From Triatoma infestans (Eukaryota > Arthropoda > Insecta > Hemiptera > Reduviidae): a stretch of DNA of 64,000 nucleotides. Shown here one piece after another: positions 1-10,554 of this stretch. A program made the translations under genes and the position numbers. Below the pieces are notes generated by a model that was not told where the DNA came from, did no database searches, and saw only the letters and a list, made by a program, of their open reading frames with translations. The stretch covers positions 1 to 64,000 of the forward strand of contig JAAEAF010004288.1 in NCBI GenBank assembly GCA_011037195.1, read 5' to 3'. How positions within the stretch are numbered: position 1 is the stretch's first letter; each line of letters starts with the position of its first letter.

Positions 1-1156
1 TTCTATTTGGAATTAATGTTTTGAGTCCCCATATATGTTTGGAAGATTCTGGTAATGCTACAATGTTAATTAATATCTTCTCTATATAATGCCCTCAGCC
101 TTTTAAAATTGTATAGCTTTCCAACAATATTGTCGCGTATTTAAAACCACGTGAATTTAAATTGCTTGGATTTCCTGTGGCAGTTTAGTTTGTTGGCCGC
201 CAGGCGAACTCTACTATTCTATTCGTGGGTTATTAACCCTGAATTATTTAAATTTCATGTTTGTAATAATTTCTTATCACGCTTTAGGTGTGCAACATTT
301 TTATATTATTTTGGCTGAAACGCTACAAAGCCTCTAATTGAGCCCAGCTCAGGCACTATTTGTCTGTCCACCAAGGGAAGCGTCAACTTTGTCTTCTGTG
401 CCAGCCATTACTACATATTAATTACTTACTTTATCACGCGTGGTGTTATCAGTTATTTATGCGTTTTGTCAGTGGAAATTTCATTTTTTATGGCCTAACA
501 GATCAAATTTACTTCACCTACCGCAGTTGTACAATCTTAAGTCGATTCTATCTCTGTTCTGTGGAATCGTCTTTTCACCAAGTTGGGGTGTTTGTATACT
601 TCATCCTGTTTTGAGCTAATTTAATCTCGCAACATATATTACTACAAATCACTTATACCAAGCTTGGTACTGGTAAAGATTCAATTTATTGGGTAATGTA
701 GCTCTTATTCTCTATTTTTAGTAATTACTATTATTTATTATCATATTTTCTTATCTCTTTCGAGCTACTTACCTTTATATATTCAAGTGTTGCATTTTAA
801 CCATAAATCATGGCAAGACCTTTTGCGCAGAGTGATTAAATCCACGAACTTGGCAACTAGCAGGTTCTTCACTTACTAAACGGCTGAAACCAGAACTAAG
901 CACCTTTCTTATATGAGAATAGGTGTTTTGCCTGGTAAGCTGGCAAGCCCTACTGCAAACGCCTAAATCTTCACATTATTTGGTCAAGGTTAAGTTATAT
1001 TTCTTTTTACCTATTCATTTCTGGTTCTATTTAACAACTATTTCGTGGTATAGTTCAATCCTTCACTGTGAAGGTGTATCCGTACCTTGACCCACTCACT
1101 AACTTTCTATTTTATGACCACTTACCTTCAGTTATAAATATTTCGCTAATTTCTAC
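1..1156. other. A+T-rich sequence, no recognisable feature
   Basis: No convincing coding region, repeat pair or structural motif was found here. The single ORF of 84 codons starting at 360 has low-complexity content with no recognisable motif and is at the length expected by chance in this composition. Confidence 0.5.
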
Positions 1157-1184
1157 TTAATCTTTATTATTCAGGTTAACTCCT

Positions 1185-1350
1185 GATGGTCCTCCGATCT
1201 GGAAATTGACACCCGCCTCATGGAAAAGGGCATGGAACTCGCTGCCAGACATAGAGTCCGTCCGCTTGGCGCGTAAACTCGTGGCGACGCCATCACAATT
1301 GCTTCCAATTGGGTTATAGATAGCATCAAGCCTATTCTGCTCTAAGCTCT
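1185..1350. other. G+C-richer patch, possible decayed coding remnant
   Basis: This patch is distinctly richer in G+C than its flanks and stays open for 80 codons on the minus strand (1399 to 1157). The composition suggests an old coding or retroelement fragment, but the translation matches no family that I recognise. It could be unique non-coding DNA. Confidence 0.2.
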
Positions 1351-1400
1351 GTGAGGAGCGTAGAAAAATAATACTGTATTGTGGACACTGGAGATTCAAT

Positions 1401-2160
1401 ATCTTAATAAATAGAGATTTATTTGTTTGTTAATTCTTGATGGTGTTTTTTTGTTACCTCCCAGGTCTTCATTCCAGGTTTCTTTACTTTTCAGCACAAT
1501 TATAAAAATAAAGTTACAAAACACGTAATACATTTGAATTGTAAAATAAACTTTAAAAAAAAATGTAAGGATAGATAAAAAAAAATATAATAGATATTTA
1601 TATATTGATACAAAATTTTTTCCATAAGGAATCCCCCACTTTTCTGGGGAATAAGGAAAATTGTGACCTGTTATTAAACATTTGACAGCTACTGTCACCT
1701 GGATAAACATATAAAGATATAAGCTTATTTTTTTTTTTAAATTACATGCAAATACGGGCTTGGCTCGATGAGATGAACTGTCAAATACTTTCACTTTTCC
1801 AACATCTATCAGATCATTCTTTTATTCTTTATATATTTCAGCCGTTGAGATTCTTAGTAAAAATATCATACCTTATTTCTTTTTTTTTTTTTTAATTTTT
1901 CTTCAAAACATAAATTATGAACGAACAATATTGAGTTATTATATCTTTTTTGCCATCGCGCATTGGAAGGAATACTGTTTGGGTATATTCCTCGATATGA
2001 AGCAAGGCTACGATCTGGTACAGCACTGGAAAATAAAGTGTGTCCTTCCCATTACATTTTACCTCATCCTTAAACCATACCTTTCTGACTGTCACCATTG
2101 AAGTAATAGTACGATATCTCTATTTCCTTTCTGTTGAGCAGAACCCAACCGATCCTAAAA
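1401..2160. other. A+T-rich spacer, nothing recognised
   Basis: The stretch is homopolymer-rich, with A and T runs near 1560, 1730 and 1880. It holds no coding signal beyond chance ORFs. Confidence 0.5.
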
Positions 2161-2164
2161 CTAT

Positions 2165-2740
2165 CCTCTCCCTATGCAGATAATACTGCTATCCTCTGCT
2201 CTGTTCCCATAGAATCATCATCTAGAACCATCTATCAAAGTTAAAGAAATGGTTCCACAGTAGAAAAGTAAAAATTAGCCAGCATATTTCATTCCCGCTT
2301 AGAAGTATAACTCTTTCTCCTCTATATTATAATTAAACTCCACTCCTAACCTCTGATATCATCCGCTATTTTGGGCTGTACTCGTTAAAAGACTCTAACA
2401 TGGCACCCACACACAAAGACTTATGCGTCAAGAATCGAAAACACATTACAGAAGATGAAGAGACTATTAGACAACAGATCTCGACTGTCGCTAGAAAAAA
2501 AACGACTCATGTATAGCACACTACTAAAACCAATTGTGGAGTCGAATTGTGAGGTTTCTGCCAAGCATTCCAACCTCCTAAGAATCCAAGCGTTACAATC
2601 TTAAATCCTTTAAACAATCGTCAACGCTCCATACTATGTGTCCAACCGTAACAATCATGAAGATCTGAATATTTCCAAACCAAAATCCGATACAAGAAAT
2701 TCCACAACACCTTAACCATTCACTATAACCCTTTTTTCCC
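2165..2740 (+). pseudogene. Decayed Jockey-like LINE, RT remnant
   Basis: A heavily mutated reverse-transcriptase remnant of a Jockey-like non-LTR retrotransposon. Near 2173 the translation reads PYADNTAILC, a decayed form of the YADD active-site block. From about 2440 it reads KMKRLLDNRSRLSLEKKRL followed by a YSTLLKPIVE block, typical of the region after the RT palm. Near 2625 it reads NAPYYVSN, also typical of Jockey elements. Stops and frameshifts fall between the blocks, so no protein can be made. The clade call rests on motif memory, not on an alignment. The element is an old, inactive copy; neither a 5' end nor a clear 3' tail is visible. Confidence 0.65.
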
Positions 2741-3008
2741 ATTTCCTCTCACCCCGAACTGTTCCAGACAAACCTCTTGGACGCCACAAGCGCTAATGGC
2801 CTCAGGACTTGCTCGCGGGTGAATAATTATGGATGGATTAATATGGATGTTTTTTATTGCAGAGTGGTACCACTAGATAGCTTCTCCTCTCCATTCGATA
2901 ACGAATATTTCTTAACTCTGTATTACTTCTGGCAAACCCTTGTCATGATGATCATAATAATAAAATTACGTTTTCATCTATAAGCGGCCATCTTCACGAA
3001 GAAGAGTG
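2741..3008. other. Spacer, nothing recognised
   Basis: No feature beyond a 68-codon chance ORF. It separates the LINE remnant from LTR-A copy 1. Confidence 0.4.
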
Positions 3009-3611
3009 TGTAATGACATGGCAGGGTCATAGTAATGTCAAACCTTCACAACACATAACAAAGAAAGAATAATTTATAACTAGTGGCCTGCCCGGCTGCT
3101 GTCTTCAAGACAAGGCCGCGGCCAAACAAACAAAACCAAGGGTCAATACTTTACATCAAAGCAAGCAACCGCTAAGGCTGGCCACTGAAGTAAATCACTG
3201 GTCACCGAAATAACCAAGGTCGCACACTAGGACAGATGTCTTGGTGTGAGTGTTGCTAACACTAATATATAAACTTCGCCCCATTGGAAGAGGGGATGAT
3301 TATATGATTATACTTCAGTACGTCTTCAAGATTGCTATACGAGCAGCAGTTTCCGCGTCCCTATACAGTTTTTATTTATTCTTATTTCCTTAGTTGTGCA
3401 TCTTAGTTCATTTATTTTAATCATTCTAAATTATTAGTTTTTTTCTCCTATTTATTTCTAAGTATTTCTTGTTAATAGTTACCATTACTCACGTTTAAAT
3501 TATTGTACAAATACAGTCTATTTTTATAAATTCCGTGTTAATAATAAATTCGAGCATAACTTCCAAAAAATCTCTAAACTAACTTCCGCCCTCTTCAAGA
3601 CATCTACTACA
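3009..3611 (+). mobile_element. LTR-A copy 1 (603 bp LTR)
   Basis: A 603-bp sequence starting TGT and ending ACA that recurs in the same orientation at 7736-8340. Both copies share a G+C-rich upstream half, a TATATAAA box and a T-rich downstream half ending in CCGCCCTCTTCAAGACATC. This matches the long terminal repeat of a retrotransposon: TG/CA ends, an internal promoter, and an AATAAA at about 3543. No gag or pol sequence adjoins it, and I could not find a matching target-site duplication. A short piece of leader may follow (3612-3700). The superfamily is not determined. Confidence 0.6.
3266..3273 (+). promoter_or_regulatory. TATA box of LTR-A copy 1
   Basis: TATATAAA, conserved at the same place in LTR-A copy 2 (8019-8026). 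Its position about 260 bp into the LTR fits the U3/R boundary of an LTR promoter. The function is inferred from position and conservation. Confidence 0.45.
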
Positions 3612-4050
3612 TACCTCAGGAATCACAATAAACGAACCACTAACGAAGTGGTTCTCACATTTCGGGGGAAATTTTGGTCTGGTAAATCCATTTTCTCCCC
3701 CCCCCCTCCAGTTTCAAAAAATTTAGAAGATAATTTTTTTTTAAATTTCTCAATTAAACTAATAACACGACTCCTAACATAGAATACAGGAATATTCGCC
3801 ACTCCATCCGTGATATACGTAGTTGGAAGTGTACAACTTCTTGGGTTTGGCGTACCCATATACCCATACACTGAACACACACTTACTCAGACAATAACAT
3901 AGTATATTTTGCTGGCCTACATTCTTAAAACAAACACTGGCATCAAAAGAAGCCTCAATAAATCTTTTGCAATGGATTTGACTTTACAGAGTTACTTCAC
4001 TACAAATCTAATGTAAGTATTACTAATTAATTATGACCAACACCATAGAT
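3612..4050. other. Possible retroelement leader, then spacer
   Basis: Directly after LTR-A copy 1 lies a G/T-rich stretch with TGGTTCTCACATTTCGGGGG at about 3648, which might be a decayed primer-binding/leader region. I could not match it to a tRNA 3' end. The rest shows nothing recognisable. Confidence 0.25.
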
Positions 4051-4509
4051 ACATATAATATGAGTAGAATAAGTGGCTCTAGAGATCAATATGGCGGCCA
4101 TAATTGTTAGTGTGGGCCAAAATGGTGATATACACATGTCTCTAATTTGATATATTTTTACATTCTAGTCGCCATTTTGATATAGTAAATACATAAACGA
4201 AAAAGTTTGTACCTTTACAAAACAAACATCAAAATTTATTTAATTTATTATTTATTATATCAAAATATATACACTAGGATTCGATTCGCGTATAAAAAAT
4301 ATTAAATGTGTTTAAAAATTTCAAGGCTAAATATGTATCAAATATATTTAAAAAGAAAAAAAAGAACAAGAAATATATTTATTACATCAAAATGGCGACT
4401 AGGCTGTAAAAATATATCAAATTGGAGATATATGTATATTCATTTTGACCCACACACAATTCTGGCCGCCATATTGATCTCTAGAACCACTTATACTACT
4501 AATATGTAC
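4051..4509. mobile_element. Foldback MITE with ~130-bp inverted arms
   Basis: The left arm (about 4051-4190) and right arm (about 4377-4509) are inverted copies of each other. Both carry, in complementary form, ATAAGTGG, CTAGAGATCAATATGGCGGC, ATTTGATATATTTTTACA and AGTCGCCATTTTGAT. The roughly 185-bp A+T-rich centre has no coding capacity. Long terminal inverted repeats around a small non-coding core are the hallmark of a non-autonomous DNA transposon (MITE or foldback type). The ends read ACATAT and ATATGT, so a TA target is possible but not proven. RNA from either strand would fold into a long hairpin. Confidence 0.8.
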
Positions 4510-5149
4510 ATTTAAATTGACTGATTAAATTGATCATCCAAATTATTAATAGATAATATAAATGTGGTAAAATATAAAAAAAATATTAAAAGTATAAAAA
4601 GCTGCTTACAAAACAAAATGATATTTCTGCATCCAAACATGAACAATTAATACATAGAAGATAGTAAAAAAAAAAACAAAAAAAAAAAAAAAAAATCGGG
4701 CTTTTCAGATAGAAGGAACTGGTTTGTTTTATTACAAGCATTCTGTGTATATAGCGCAAGCACACCATTAAAGGATTATTTATTGCCCTCTCTTGCTTGT
4801 GCTACCTAAATCTCAGACTATTTGTTAGATGCTAAACCATATTTCCTACTAAAAATTCAGCAAGGTATTTCCCACAAATGTATACACAATAAATATATTA
4901 AAATTGTTAAATAAACAATATGTTTTATTTCATTCTTAAAAATGGATAGATTTGTATGTTCTAATCATGTTCGTTTAGTTTCTCTGTCAACAATAATGTC
5001 AAATTTTCAATTGGAAGTTTTAAATTGATATTTCGTTTGGGAACTACATGGATCCGACATAACAAAGTTCATCAATCGAAAGCACCACAGTTTACTGAAA
5101 ATGCAGGTTAAGCATTTTCCATTATTATTTGACAAATTTTTACATTCTC
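4510..5149. other. A+T-rich spacer
   Basis: Contains A-rich runs at 4664-4694 and no recognisable gene or repeat. The end (about 4950-5149) has weak, decayed resemblance to HEL-internal sequence. Confidence 0.4.
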
Positions 5150-5842
5150 TTAGCCCCCCCTAGTAAGAGGAAGTATTGTAATCGTGTCAAATTTTCGATA
5201 TCGAGTTAACACCGGAAATATCCGTTTTGAGGTCCCCTGAGTCCAAAAAAGTGGTTTTTAGCGAATGGTCTGTGTGTGTGTCTGTGTATGTGTATGTATG
5301 TGAACAGCATAGCTCAAAAACGAAAAATCGTAGAAAGTTCAAACTTGATATTACGTTTAGGTATCACCATGGGATCTGACGGTGCGTTATGTGTCAATAT
5401 TCCTCAACCGGAAGTACCACTTTACTAGTTGTTTTTTTTACGTTTTTGCAATTTTCTCAAAAATGGCTCCGAAGATTTTCTTTAAACTTGCTATATCAAC
5501 TACACATACAAAGAGCTACAACTTTTATTTGAAACATTTCTACAGGAAAATTCATTTAAGGGCACTTCTGGGGGAGGGGTGGGGTTATTTTTCTCTAAAG
5601 TGCTATCACAGTTGATTATACAATTGTATCATCCAAACAAAATTAATTAGAAATAAATACATGGCCAAAATTCCGAGTTTCAAGAAAATTAGTAAACCGG
5701 AAGTGCGCTTTTACTGAACAATTTTTTCAGTTTTCGACGAATCTTATTAAATTTGGTACACAAACTATAAAAGCTGTCAATTATAATTTGGAGAACTGGA
5801 GTAAGAGAAAGTTGTGTGAGTGTTTCACACCAGATTTTTTTT
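5150..5842 (+). mobile_element. HEL repeat copy 1 (short form)
   Basis: A member of the dominant repeat family of this window. It begins near the CTAGTAAGAGGAAGT block, runs through the conserved 5' block (GTCAAATTTTCGATATCGAG, then GAGGTCCCCTGAGTCC), a TG-rich microsatellite, one internal module of about 300 bp, and ends GTGTGAGTGTTTCACACCAG followed by a T run. The leftmost inverted repeat is eroded. ACCGGAAGT occurs near 5408 and 5697. Chance ORFs arise in it, but their frames are not conserved between copies. The structure suggests a non-autonomous Helentron-like element. Confidence 0.75.
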
Positions 5843-6735
5843 TTTTTTATACTTTTTTGCAATTTTCTCAAAAATGGCTCCAACAATTTTCTTGCAACTT
5901 ACTATATGAACTACACATACAACGAGCTACAACTTTTATTTGAAACATTTCTCTGGAAAAATTCATTTAAGGGCACTTATGGGGAAGGGGTGCGATTAGG
6001 ATTTCATCTAAAGTGCTATTTCAGTTTATTAGACAATTCTGCCATCTAAATTATGTTAATTAGAATTAAATCTGTTGTTGAAATTCCGAGTTTGAAAAAA
6101 AATCAGATAACCGGAAGTGTATTTATATTACCACTTTACTAAATTTTTTGTTTTCACTTTTTCGCGATTTTCTAAAAAATTGCTCAGACGATTTTCTTGA
6201 AACAACTTAATATAAACTAAACATACAAAGATTTACAAATTTTATTTAAAACACTTCCGTGTGAAAATTCATTTATACGCATTTTTAGGGAAGTGTGGAG
6301 TCATGTTTTTCCCTAAAGTGCTATCATAGTTGAATATACAATTCTATTACCCAAACAAACTTAATTAGAAATAAATAGATGGCCAAAATATTTCTAAGAA
6401 ATTAGTAAACCGGTAGTGTGCTTTTACTGAACAAGGTTTTGAGGAAATTGTGGTAAAAAAAAGGTTTTGAGGATATTGTTCATTAAGCTTTCCTCTAAAG
6501 TCCAATTATAGCTCACGGTTCTAATATCTATGTTATATATTAAATAAAGAATTCAATTTTTGCAAACATTCCTAATTTGAAGAGAATCGATTCAACGTGT
6601 AAGTACAAATTTACTTAAATTTTTGTTTCTTTGTTTATGTCCCACGATTTTCATGGATAATGAGAGTTTTGTTAACATAGTGTACTAACAACTCATATAA
6701 AGTTCTATCCTTTCGTTTGAAATATTTTTCCAAAA
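5843..6735 (+). mobile_element. Partial HEL module copies, decayed
   Basis: Directly after the T run of the preceding HEL copy, internal HEL modules continue in the same orientation without a 5' block. One is well preserved (about 5850-6120), a second less so (6120-6440), and the rest (6440-6735) is very diverged but keeps the same order of short blocks. This suggests that copy 1 inserted into, or recombined with, an older HEL array. Confidence 0.6.
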
Positions 6736-6749
6736 AAAAAAAAAAAAAA

Positions 6750-7446
6750 TCTGGTGAGAAACACACACAACTTTCTCTTACTCCAGTTTTCAAAATTGAA
6801 ATTGATAAATTTTATAGTTAGCGTATCAAATTTAATGAAATTCGTCGGAGTTCGTAGAAAACTGAAAAACTGTTGAGTAAAAGCGCACTTCCGGTTTAAT
6901 AATTTTCTTAAAACTCGTGATTTTGGTCATCTATTTATTTCTAATTAATTTTTTTTTTTGAAAAATGGTAGAATTGTATAATCAACTTATGATAGCACTT
7001 TAGAGAAAAACATAACCCCACACCTTCCCAAAAAACGCCCATAATTTTCTCAGAGAAATGTTTCAAATAAAAGTTATAGCGCTTTGTTTGTGTAGTTGAA
7101 ATACCAAGCTTCCAAAAAAAATCGTTGGAATCATTTTTGAAAAAAACGCAAAAAGGTAGAAAAACCAATTTGTAAATTTGGTACTTCCGGTTGAGGAATT
7201 TTGACAGAAAAATTCCCACTGTCGGATCCTCATGGTGATGCCTAAACGGAATTTCAAGTTTGAATTTTCTACTATTTTTTGTTTTTGAGTTTTTTTTGTT
7301 CACATACACACACACACAGATCATTTGCTAAAAGACAGTTTTTTGGACTCAGGGGACCTCAAAATGTATATTTCCAGTGAAAACTCGATATCGAAAATTT
7401 GACACGATTACAAATACTTCCTCTTACTAGGAGTAAGAGAAAGTAA
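6750..7446 (-). mobile_element. HEL repeat copy 2 (short form)
   Basis: A short-form HEL copy read on the minus strand. On the plus strand it starts TCTGGTGAGAAACACACACA then ACTTTCTCTTACTCC, and it ends CTTACTAGGAGTAAGAGAAA. It carries one internal module and ACTTCCGGT sites near 6889 and 7184. It lies opposite in orientation to copy 1 (5150-5842), so the two form ~690-bp inverted arms around about 900 bp of related sequence. T-rich flanks on the element's 3' side match the other copies. Confidence 0.75.
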
Positions 7447-7735
7447 AATAATTATTTTAGCAAGTATCTAATTATACGTAAACATTTCTCAAGAAAGACA
7501 ATTTTTATTATTCTACATTTCTTTATTATTCAAAATCAATGCGATTCTTGGAAAGGAAAGGCGTTTCTTCTAAGGTGACTTTTCAATTAACCTAATTCTG
7601 CCATGTTAACTAGAATTAAATCTACGTTGCTATAAATGTTTTAAGTATGAAGAAAAATCGATTAACTGCAAATGGAAATTTCTGAACAGCTTTTCCAGTT
7701 TTCCGGATTTTTTCGATAATGGCATTAATGACATG
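7447..7735. repeat. Diverged HEL-like remnant and spacer
   Basis: From about 7560 there are weak matches in order to the HEL module (CTAAGGTG, CTAATTCTGCCATGTTAA, TAGAATTAAATCTACGTTG). It is probably an old relative interrupted by the LTR that follows. Confidence 0.4.
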
Positions 7736-8340
7736 GCAAAGTCATTGACATAGGCAAAGTACACCAAAGAAATAATAATTTACAACTAGTGGTTCCAGCC
7801 AGCTGCTATCTAACAAAGGGCAGTAATAAAACAGCAACCTAGTTGGCCGCCGACAGCAGCGGCCAACCAAACAAACAACAAAGCCTTTCCATCAATACTT
7901 ACATCAATAAGCAAGCACTGCGATAAGGTTGGCCACTGAACTGACCTGAGTAAGGTCACCAAACTACGAAGGTCGCACACTAGGATAGATGTCTTGGTAT
8001 GAGTGTGAACAACAGTAATATATAAACTCTATCATATACGACGAGATAATTATTATATCATCTACGGCCAAACGAGCACGTCTATATACCCGAGCGGCAA
8101 TTTACAGTTATATTCAAACTTATCATTCCTTAGTAGTGCATCTTAGTTAGTTATTTTATCATTCTAAGTTATCGTCTATTTATTACTAAGTATTTTATTA
8201 TAATTATTAGTTACCATTTCTAACGTTCAAAGTATTGTTCAATTATAGTTATTTTTATATAAACCGTTTAATTATTCGAGCACTAACTTCCCAAAATCTC
8301 TCAACACACTTCCGCCCTCTTCAAGACATCTGCTACTGCA
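7736..8340 (+). mobile_element. LTR-A copy 2
   Basis: A diverged second copy of LTR-A, aligned from TAATGACATGGC to CCGCCCTCTTCAAGACATC. It keeps the shared blocks GGTCGCACACTAGGA, GATGTCTTGGT and TATATAAA. It has the same orientation as copy 1, 4.1 kb downstream, but the interval is a MITE, HEL repeats and spacer rather than gag-pol. I read both as independent or solo LTRs. No target-site duplication was found. Confidence 0.6.
8019..8026 (+). promoter_or_regulatory. TATA box of LTR-A copy 2
   Basis: TATATAAA at the position equivalent to 3266-3273 of LTR-A copy 1. The surrounding 60 bp are among the best conserved between the two LTRs. Confidence 0.4.
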
Positions 8341-9830
8341 GAAATCATACATCAAACGATTCCATTACAGCATTATTGACATTAGAAGCAGTGTCATCAA
8401 TAGTGTCAAATCGAAATTAGTAAAGAAACGCAGTAAAGGAACTGGTCTTACGGCTGAGTTTGGCTGACTATAGTGCCTGCGTTTCTACATAACCAAGAGG
8501 CGGATAAATTTGCAAGTGGGAGACCTTACGTCACCCTCTGGTTCTGCACCAATTTATACAAATGTCATTGGTTCATTAAAAAAAATCACTGAGTACTGAG
8601 AGGTCCTTAGGGAAATTATTTGGTCTGAAATGCATGAATGCGGGCTGGTAAGATCGTAAGTTGACCGTAGGTGCGTTAAAATATAAAAAAAAAATTGTTT
8701 TCCTTGCAGAGAAAGTGTAATATTCAAGCTAAGGAGTTGACTGTAAAGGGTAAGGTAAAGAGATCATTATTACCATGGTTATAGCTGGAGGAGGAATTGC
8801 ACAGTAAAAGATGAAATCCTTTTCATCTTCCCTGTGATCAAGTGTAATATTCTTGTATAGACAGTTCCTAAGATTTGGGATGCGGTACCGAACCATAGAT
8901 CGAAGTTATCGCCACTTTAATCTTGGCGTTTATCAAGTAATACAGGGCTGAGATGAGGTGAAATCAAGGCGTACATAATGTGCCCACTTGTGGCCTTAAT
9001 TGCATTATTCCTTCATTATGCTGCGGTAGCTAGAACACAAATGAATAGATGTGAGAGAGATTTGCCTTTGTTAATTGTTGTTGTGTGGGCTTAGAAATAA
9101 AATACATGGATACTAACAAGCAGCAAATAACTGCTGCACTTAATTGATATAAAGAGTCTTTATTTAAAAGAAAAGTTAGATATTAAAACTAATTACTTAA
9201 TAAAAATTAAATAAGAGTATATAGTGTGATTATTAATATATGAAAGTTTATCTTGGTTGTAAACTAAGGTACCTTAACTTATTATATGAACTAATGTTTG
9301 CGAAGGAAATGGTCAGTATATTAATCATCTACATTAATTCTAATTAAACACAGTAGACGTAGATGCTGCTACTCCTTTAACCAGGGCAACAGCCCCCTGC
9401 TAGCACAGATATCTACTCTATCCCTCTTCTATTTCGTAAAGCCTTCAGTTCTCCGTACACTTCTCTTATACACACCCACTAGAAGGGTTACCACCATCAG
9501 TTAACTTCAAGGGTTACCAATCTTTCATTTGGATAAATATGACGTCATTGGAAAACATCAATATTATTTTGTTTTAATTAAGATGATGGCTAATAATTTA
9601 AAATTAATGAGTTTGCTTTATCGCTTCGTTTTTATATCTAAAGAAAATATTGTTATGGCTTTCCTACTACTTCATTTTTTTTTTACACAATTTGAGGCCA
9701 CCTGTTTCTAAAAATGTTCTACTGATGAGAGCGTGAGGAAAGACATTAACGAAAAGTATTAATGAGTTTTAAATTTGATTTCCTTATCAAATATAAAATA
9801 GGATAGGTTTACTAAAAGGAAAATTAAAAT
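8341..9830. other. Unique A+T-rich sequence
   Basis: No repeat pair, coding motif or RNA structure was recognised. The ORFs here (60 to 61 codons at 8235 and 9529) are at chance length. Confidence 0.45.
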
Positions 9831-9835
9831 ACCAA

Positions 9836-10145
9836 AGAGTGACAGGATTAGCTCAGTCTAAATTGACAAGCGACTGACATGGAATTTTCACTCAAGACTT
9901 AAAGGCAAGAACTGAAAAAACGTTACGACTTACCAGCACGACTATTTTTGACAGACAAACCAATTTTACATTAAACAAGAAATTGCAGATATACAACACA
10001 CTTCTGAAACCTATGTGGAGTTACGGAGCCAGCCAAGCATTCTAATATCTACCGCTTTCAAAATCCTTTGCCGAATAAATAATGCTTCCTAGTAGGTCTC
10101 TAATAGAACCCACCCATAATAACTTCAAGATAACCAAACAATAAC
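9836..10145 (+). pseudogene. Decayed Jockey-like LINE fragment
   Basis: The plus-strand translation shows the order of motifs typical of the region downstream of the RT palm in Jockey-like elements: LGLAQSKLTSD near 9850, then LNKKLQIYNTLLKPMWSYGA near 9975-10034, the conserved block around YxTLLKPxWxYG. Stops and frameshifts are present. Nothing upstream of this segment or a 3' tail is recognisable. It is a separate, older insertion from the 2.2-kb remnant. Confidence 0.65.
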
Positions 10146-10281
10146 CTCATCCAACATTAACTCTCCCATTCGTTCTTAACAGGTATATCTTTTTAATATT
10201 ATTTAATCGTGAAATGTTATAATTTTTATCAAACAATTTTCTAGATTTCTGTTTTTTTTTGTTTTTTTGTTTATGTAGTTC

Positions 10282-10314
10282 CTGAGGAAGGACACCAAAG
10301 GTGTTCGAAACGTC
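10282..10314 (+). ncRNA. Hammerhead-ribozyme-like core
   Basis: The sequence reads CTGAGGA (10282-10288), a stem of GGACACC (10290-10296) and GGTGTTC (10300-10306) closed by AAA, then GAAACGTC (10307-10314). That order, CUGANGA, stem II, GAAA, is the catalytic core of a hammerhead ribozyme. The seven stem pairs form with one G-U wobble. I could not identify the upstream strand with the cleavage site, so activity is unproven. Such motifs are known from Penelope-like elements and retrozymes; which element this belonged to is not visible. Confidence 0.4.
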
Positions 10315-10554
10315 GAATAAACTTTTAAAAATAAAAAGTTTCTTTCTTTGACCACAGCCAACTAATTTTTTGCTTGTTTGATTAACAACGGCCAAACATA
10401 ACTATTGTTTATGTTAACTTGTAAGATAATTTATTTAAGAGTTAATCTCAACTCTCCACAAAAAGTTTCATTTCATCGATTACCACTGGGTGATAACTGC
10501 ACTCACGTCTTCATTTGTAACATATTTACTAGTTATTCTAACGACAAGGTTAAA

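Noticed and set aside
5816..6049. 77-codon ORF in HEL sequence, with similar ones at 5382, 51723 and 6941
   Set aside because: The frames fall in the HEL modules and resemble each other only because the repeat does. Stops and indels differ between copies, so there is no sign of protein-level constraint.
3612..7735. Full-length LTR retrotransposon between the two LTR-A copies
   Set aside because: The interval contains a MITE, HEL repeats and spacer; no gag, protease, RT or integrase motif was found.
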